From the NCBI GenBank assembly GCA_030844895.1, contig CM061233.1:48451937-48515936 (forward strand): 64,000 bases of DNA. Reading direction: 5' to 3'. Shown here piece after piece: positions 58,641-64,000 of the stretch. The stretch is from Ambrosia x helenae (taxonomy: Eukaryota; Streptophyta; Magnoliopsida; Asterales; Asteraceae). The position numbers were made by a program, and so were the translations under genes. Below the pieces are notes generated by a model. It made no database searches. It saw only the letters and a list, made by a program, of their open reading frames with translations, and was not told where the DNA came from. Position 1 is the stretch's first letter. Every line of letters begins with the position of its first letter.

Positions 58641-59215
58641 GAGTTCTCGAATAACATAATGGGTTCTCGAAAAAATGAAGAGTTCCCGGAAAACTTATGA
58701 GATCTCGAATAATATAAGGGGTTCTCGAAGACTTAATGAGTTTTCAAAAATGATGAGTTTCCGGAAAAACTTATGAGATCTTGAAAAATTATGAGTTCTC
58801 AGATATCATAATGGGTTCTCGGATGTCATGATGAGTTCTCGAATATCAGAATTAGTTCTCGATTTATTGACGAGTTCTCGGATATATTATGAGTTCTATA
58901 ATAACTTATGTTTTCGGATAACATTATGATTGTTTTTCGAATTTTTTTTCTTATGTTCTCGGATTCTATAATAGTTCTCAGAAAATTATTAGTTCTCGAT
59001 TTTTGTTACTGGTTCTCGATTTTCTTCATAGTTCTTGAAAAAAATGATGGTTCTCGAAAATCATAATGGGTTCTTGGAAAACTTGTGGTTTTCGAAGATG
59101 AAGACCTTGGCCGAGAACTCCTGTCCGTGAACCTAGTCGAAAAAACTTTAAAACAGAGAACTTAGAAAAATTCGAGAACCTAAATCTGGAAATTAACTTA
59201 TAATCCGAGAACCAA
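58641..59215 (+). repeat. Array of about 25 'GTTCTCG' motifs with strand switch
   Basis: 'gagttctcg' or variants ('gggttctcg', 'gagatctcg', 'gagttcccgg') occur every 15-25 bp from 58640 to about 59095. Then the motif appears in the other orientation ('ccgagaac', 'cgagaacc') at about 59111, 59170 and 59203. The spacers are AT-rich and not conserved. No coding frame. Confidence 0.85.
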
Positions 59216-59814
59216 AATTCGTTAATCCTTAAACCGAAAAAAAAAACGTATTATTATCGAAAAATCTAATATGATATAATGGTTCGAGATTTTAGGGTTT
59301 CATTAATATTTGTTTCCAGTTTTAAATAGGAGTGATTATCTCCAAAGATTTCCTAATATTTCGAAATCTTTGACTTTATCAAGATGATTTCTATATTCAT
59401 TGGAGATTAAGTTTTATTCAAAAATATCGAAAACAAGACTTTAATCCAATCTAGAACCAAAACATAAAGAAACTTTCGAAAAACTTATGATGTTCTTGAA
59501 GAACATCAACCGGAAATTACTTTAAACATTAAAACATAACATAATCTGGAATCGAAATCTGACAACTTTATTGTTTATAAACAGCTTTCAAAACACGTTA
59601 ACCGTAAAAAATCATATATCATGAACATCTCGGAAAAAAAAACTTGATGAGATTAATGAACATGATTTAAAAAACACTTTAACAGTAAAAAAAATAACCA
59701 TAAGCCAAAAATTATAGGAACCCGTAAACACCATTATTGGGTTTTAACATAATTGTTTTCCGATTTTAATTAAAAAACTGTAATGGAAAACAATCAAAAC
59801 TGATTGAGCAACAT
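59216..59814. other. AT-rich region, no gene
   Basis: A-rich sequence with many short A runs and no frame of note. By position it would be the internal domain of the LTR element whose primer site follows. Confidence 0.4.
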
Positions 59815-59815
59815 C

Positions 59816-59827
59816 GCTCTGATACCA
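59816..59827 (-). promoter_or_regulatory. Primer binding site of a third LTR element
   Basis: 'gctctgatacca' (complement of TGGTATCAGAGC) is followed after two or three bases by 'tgttgtccag', a plausible LTR edge. The element would read on the minus strand. Confidence 0.65.
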
Positions 59828-59829
59828 CA

Positions 59830-60354
59830 TGTTGTCCAGTTCTGACTGTATGTAATGGAAAACATGATAATAATAATAATATCTGACAGATTGGTGAGAT
59901 TTGAGACTGATACTGTAAGCGTATTGGAAGACGACATCCTTGTCAGTGTGATCGGGTTCCCTTTAGTGTGTACAGTAATGATGGCTAATGATTACAGGGT
60001 GACCGATTTAGAGAGAGAGAGAGGTAATGATCTAAGGGTTTGTGGTGTTATGTTTTTTTTTCTAATCATCAACCTCTAATAATCCATCTATTTATACACA
60101 CATGGGTATGTCATTAAGGGTAGTTCCATCTATCAAGAAATAACCTATTATTGACTTAGGGATATATTAGTAATTGACTATCATTAGATAAATGATTATG
60201 ATAGCTATATAGATAAATATACTAAGATAACAGTTTACACCTCAGTGGTAATGAATTATTGTTAACCTCAAAAACCTTATTGTAGCTATTTGTTACCAAA
60301 ATTATGTTATTGTTTTATGTGACCTAAATTTAAAAGTCAAATTAATAGACATAA
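59830..60354 (-). repeat. Probable LTR, right end of a truncated element
   Basis: Starts 'tgttgtccag' next to the primer site; a possible opposite edge is 'ataaca' near 60354 (inverted TGTT/AACA). Minus-strand TATA box 'tgtgtataaatagatgg' at about 60085-60101. The partner LTR is not in view and the internal region is short and non-coding, so the right boundary is uncertain. Confidence 0.45.
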
Positions 60355-60417
60355 CAACCCCCTCTCCAAAAAAAAAAAAAAAAAAATGTCCACCACTATA
60401 TCTCCTCCTTGTAATAT

Positions 60418-60720
60418 CACTAGTAGGAAACCCGCGTGATACGATGGGAGTGACACTTTTCATTGCGGTACTTATTTCAAATTCGTATAGTATTTGTTGT
60501 ATCATTATTGCGGTGGATATACGTCATAAGCGTTACACATGTCTAGTAACTAAAAAGATTTAATATTTAAATTGTAAAGTACTTTAAGAAACATTTGATA
60601 AAATAAAGTAACATACGATAATAAAGATAAACGTTGAAAAATAAAAGCTCAAGTGTGAAATACTTGAATCATGAGATCAATTTAGTCATGCGCCTTCCAA
60701 ATATGCATGATCTCATCTAT
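60418..60720 (-). mobile_element. Helitron-like 3' terminal repeat, copy B
   Basis: On the minus strand the end reads 'cacgcgggtttcctactag' followed by T, resembling a Helitron 3' end (short GC-rich hairpin, then CTRR before T). Homologous to copy A (32690-32746 plus 58447-58640). The hairpin pairing is weak, and a CACTA-type end (CACTAGTAGG on the plus strand) is the alternative. Confidence 0.35.
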
Positions 60721-60734
60721 ATTGTCTGCTCACC

Positions 60735-60965
60735 ATTCGTCATCAAGAGCTATCACTGGAATTTCTTGTATATCTTTATGTTTGATTATTACATCTTTTG
60801 GTAAGGATGAGTTTCCTCCATCTTCCTCTATCTGAAGTGTCATCAAATACGTTTTCTTTGTCATTTTCATTAGAACTTTCTAGATCAATAACTTGACTCC
60901 ATTTTCATTTAGAGAGCCTCTTGGGTCTTTTCCTATTAGTTTCATGCATCTGATCCTTAAAATAA
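60735..60965 (-). pseudogene. Degraded coding remnant, unrecognised
   Basis: On the minus strand there are short protein-like stretches: NRKRPKRLSK, VIDLESSNENDKENVFDD, then in another frame LPKDVIIKHKDIQEIPV and ALDDEW-stop. The biased acidic and basic content and the shared end point suggest the C-terminal part of a transposon-borne gene broken by a stop and a frameshift. I cannot name the family. Confidence 0.3.
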
Positions 60966-62880
60966 ATTAAAAATATTTAATACACAAATTAATAGAAGAT
61001 GAAATAAATATTGATATTACCTCTTTACTAAATTCACGTTGAAGATTATATTTGTAGGGACTAAACATTGCACCATATCAAATAATCTCAACACTATTAT
61101 AACCATTATTCTACAATAAAACACATACAATATACCACAAAAAATAACAACCATGTTAATATTAAAAAGTAAACATTAATAAATACAACCTTAGACGCTA
61201 CTTTAGACGCTTTTATGGCTATTGGTTTGTTTATTTCCGTATGTTTTTCATCTAAATGAATCTACAAAACCAAGAAGTTAATATTTAAATGACTAAGATG
61301 TGTATAAAAATGTATAATTAGTAAAACGGGACGAATGAAAACCATAAACTAACAAGTAACCAACATTAGAAGCTTCAACCTTTGAATTCAGATTTAGATC
61401 CATGCCTAAGTATTTTAGCAAGTGAAGTAAGTGTGCATTACTATGTATTTATAGGATAAACTTTAGTAGGTTAGTATATAGTTTGAATTTTAAAATTCAT
61501 GATTTTTCCACCCCTTTAAATTAGGAAATTTTGTTTATCTTTGACTAAAGTGTAAAAGATTGTTATGTTTTATGTGAATACCGAATTCAATGCTTTTATC
61601 TTTTATTTTTAAAACTTTGTTAAAAAGAACCCCTTCAAATTAGGGAGTTTTGATGTTATTAACATAGATGTTAATATCACATGGATATATATTATCCATT
61701 ATGTGTTTTCTGCCAAATTGATGCAACGAAGTTTATAAAAGAAATTAACTATAATCAATATCTACAATGCATATTTACATTTTGTAATTATTTTAAAGTT
61801 TTATATATTTAGCTAATTATGTTTATTTAAAAGTTTAATGAGATTTCTTTTAATTAATTATATTTATGTGTATACCTATAATATATGCATCCATACCCAT
61901 ATACATATGCACATATTGCTAATGTTGATTATTTAAATAGGGTAATACAATTGAAGCTATCGGTAACAAATGTGATAAAGCATTCTTAGAGTACCAGGCT
62001 TGTGTTGCAGTATTGTTATCGTGTGACAAATTATTTTTCTGCCAAAGCAAGGATGAACCATAATGTTTAACAACATTATCATATTTTAAGAATCACCAGA
62101 GCTGATATGTAGATTTCGAGTTTCATGTTTAGTTTTTTGAATCGTTGCATTTGATTAATCTGAATTTTTCATTATTGGACGGAACATTATTTAAAACCAA
62201 ATTCAATTTTACGATTTTGAGTTTTATTTGGTCATGAAATGGTGTTATGATTCAATATCCATATTAATAATAAACATGTCAACGTTCTTTAATTGCGTCC
62301 AAATTATGTTGATTTGTAATCCAAATTTCACCTACATTTTAGTTTTTAATTTAATGTCTATTCAAGCTTTATAGTATGTTCTCCGAATATAACGTGTTAG
62401 TTGCTTTATGTTTAGTCCTACATTAATGGAAAGTACCTTATAACAATATTAGTTACATCTTTTAAAGTTTTAGCTATAAAGCATTTCGTTGTAGGTGAAG
62501 TTTGGATTCTTTCAGTTAATTAATAAATATTCATTTCTTTTATATTCTTTCAGTTAAACATGCAATGCGATAATCACTTGTACATAACGCATTTCTTTCT
62601 TATACATTTCAATTTACACGTTGATATTGACTAAGACAAACATCAAAATGTCGACAAAAGTGAACATGTCATCACGGTATTTTTGAATGTTTTTAAAACA
62701 TAATACTATAATAGTTTGAAAGTTATGATAAAATTAAAAAAAGAACTATAACTTTATAGTGAAGGGAGAAAAGTGTAACTACTAATGAAAAATGAGGAAT
62801 TTAAGTAACTAAAATGAGATAGTAAAGTGTAAAAGTGTTTGAATTGACTATTTTATAAAATACAACTAGAAGTAAACTTG
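60966..62880. other. AT-rich intergenic DNA, no gene
   Basis: About 1.9 kb of very AT-rich sequence. I see no frame, splice pair, RNA or repeat boundary that can be supported. Confidence 0.4.
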
Positions 62881-62882
62881 GT

Positions 62883-63016
62883 TTAAAAAACTACATATAT
62901 TACAATAATAATTCAGATTTGACATGTATGACCTGTTTGAATCCTTGATAGTTAATTAAACCCGTTCGAGATAAAACATAAAAAACTACATATATTACAA
63001 TAATAATTTAGATTTT
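62883..63016 (+). repeat. Duplicated 'actacatatattacaataat' block
   Basis: 'aaaaaactacatatattaca' followed by 'ataataatt' occurs near 62884 and again near 62980, about 96 bp apart. Confidence 0.7.
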
Positions 63017-63187
63017 CGCGGGAAATCCGATCCGGATTTGTTTGTGGGCAAGTTTTGGGAGGCCTGGAGGGGAAGGGCATGGGAAGTGGAAGGTGGGTCG
63101 GGTTGAGGTGGGCGATGGCCGGGTCGAATAGTAGTGATACTGGGTTGGCGTAGAGAATGCCGGTTGTTGGGGTTTCGGGGATATTGA
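63017..63187 (-). other. GC-richer island, possible captured fragment
   Basis: A GC-rich block in AT-rich surroundings. The minus-strand frame gives Pro-rich text such as FLNIPETPTTGILYANPV and LPLPMPFPSRPPKTCP. It may be an exon fragment carried by a transposon. No domain recognised. Confidence 0.3.
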
Positions 63188-63300
63188 GGAAGGAGCAGGA
63201 GAACATATTTATCAACTTTAATATATTTTTTTAATGTGCAGTGTGAAGGAGCAGGAGAACATATTTATCAACTTTAATATTTTTTTTTTATTTTTTTTAA
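63188..63300 (+). repeat. Tandem duplication of about 57 bp
   Basis: 'gaaggagcaggagaacatat' followed by 'ttatcaactttaatat' occurs near 63188 and again near 63245. Confidence 0.8.
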
Positions 63301-63675
63301 TGTGTAGTGTCCATGCCAGCCGACATAATTGGCCGGGCATCGACTAATGTATTCATTTTATTGTCGTCCTAAGTTGGGGGAGGAGCGGATCATTACGGGG
63401 ATGAGGACATGGATGTCGTACATGAAGAATGGTTAGGCTACGCCGCGACATTTATTTTCAAATGATCGAAACTTGTTTGAAGGCAATGTAATGTCGATAC
63501 AATATATTTTTGTAAACGTTAAACGTTGTCTCGGATTAGTTTGTAATTAGATAAATATGGATTATATAATAAAATGATGTTTTTGTTATTAGTTTGCTAA
63601 TTATTTTGCATATAATAAAATGACAATAAATCTAGGAGGGTAAATATGTAATTTTACAGGAATTTTTTTTTTAGA
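63301..63675. other. Sequence before the CACTA-like end, possible gene tail
   Basis: A short plus-strand frame near 63396-63462 reads EDMDVVHEEWLGYAAT and could be the last codons of a transposon gene, followed by AT-rich 3' sequence. Too short to identify. Confidence 0.25.
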
Positions 63676-63876
63676 TTAAAAAATTATGACACGCAAAGAA
63701 CGTCATAAAATGTGTCGCTAAAAACTGTCATAAAAATGTGTGTCATAAACATATGACACGCGAAAATATGTCATGTTAAATTTATGACACCGCCATCCTT
63801 TACATTCTTTTTCCTGTCATCAGACCCCTTTCTTGACACGCAATGCGTGTCAAGAAAGGGCTTTTTTCTAGTAGTG
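63676..63876. mobile_element. CACTA-like transposon end
   Basis: The complement of 63857-63876 reads CACTACTAGAAAAAAGCCC, matching CACTA-superfamily ends. Inside it are many subterminal motifs 'tgacacgc', 'gtcataa' and 'gtgtcgctaaaa' in both orientations, the usual subterminal repeat pattern. Only one end lies in the window. A perfect 35-bp palindrome lies at 63826-63860. The alternative reading is a Helitron 3' end: hairpin, short spacer, CTAG before T. Confidence 0.6.
63826..63860. repeat. Perfect 35-bp palindrome at transposon end
   Basis: Arms of 17 bases ('ccctttcttgacacgca' and its exact complement) around a single A. It ends 16 bases before the CACTA-like terminus. Confidence 0.95.
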
Positions 63877-64000
63877 TTACGAACATTTCAGGGTTGTTAA
63901 TGAAAATAAAATTCTTAATTTTTGGATAAATTATAAGATAGTATAGATTATTTGGTGAAATAATAAAAACCTTAAAAAGTCGAATGTTTGTTTGACGATC

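Noticed and set aside
22898..59827. The 'gctctgatacca' words as possible tRNA gene parts
   Set aside because: Each sits a few bases from an LTR edge, the position of a primer binding site; no cloverleaf around them. I found no tRNA or rRNA gene in the window.
60418..63876. A single CACTA element from 60418 (CACTAGTAGG) to 63876 (CACTACTAGA in complement)
   Set aside because: Flanking trinucleotides differ (tat and tta), the ends match only in part, and the left end recurs in copy A as a different kind of repeat.

Overview
The window is nuclear DNA of a flowering plant. Its genes have GT-AG introns, it carries two organelle-type PPR genes and a mitochondrial ribosomal protein gene, and more than half of it is nested LTR retrotransposons. 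LTR ends reading TGTCACACC/TGTAACACCCC followed by 'GATGGCGGAAACATCG' look like those common in Asteraceae. That assignment is from memory and weak; only 'eudicot' is reasonably safe.

Layout. (1) 1-5081, plus strand: the 3' three quarters of a casein kinase 1-like gene, 12 exons with consistent phases. (2) 5082-10391: intergenic, with MITE-like repeats, a possible organelle-derived patch (7770-8520) and a possible Copia LTR remnant. (3) 10392-13854, minus strand: a four-exon gene for mitochondrial ribosomal protein bL35 with one GC-AG intron. (4) 13980-15113: MITE-like repeats. (5) 15114-27036: a three-level nest. A small element with inverted ends carries a solo LTR (TSD ttagg), which carries a full-length non-autonomous LTR element with 3125-bp LTRs (LARD1, TSD taaac). 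(6) 28106-30124 plus and 30917-32518 minus: two intronless PPR genes, tail to tail. (7) 32747-58441: a Ty3/Gypsy element of Tat type on the minus strand (TSD acggt), with gag, protease, a frameshifted RT, dual RNase H, integrase, and an extra antisense gene with its own TATA box. Its pol is split by a second LARD (39797-53414, LTRs of 3427 bp, TSD cttgg). (8) 58442-64000: AT-rich repeat debris, namely two copies of a possible Helitron end, a GTTCTCG-motif array, an LTR with primer binding site, and a CACTA-like end with a perfect 35-bp palindrome.

How the genes relate: the four host genes are functionally independent, apart from a shared organelle theme (bL35m in mitochondrial translation; two PPR proteins probably acting on organelle RNA). 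The repeats tell a time course. Tat is older than LARD2. LARD2 has visibly diverged LTRs. LARD1 has LTRs of identical length in which I saw no difference, so it is very young.

The most unusual signal is in LARD2: eleven 85-88 bp tandem units, each with a hairpin whose two arms change together between units. Weaker examples of the same behaviour occur in the Tat 3' region and in the solo LTR.
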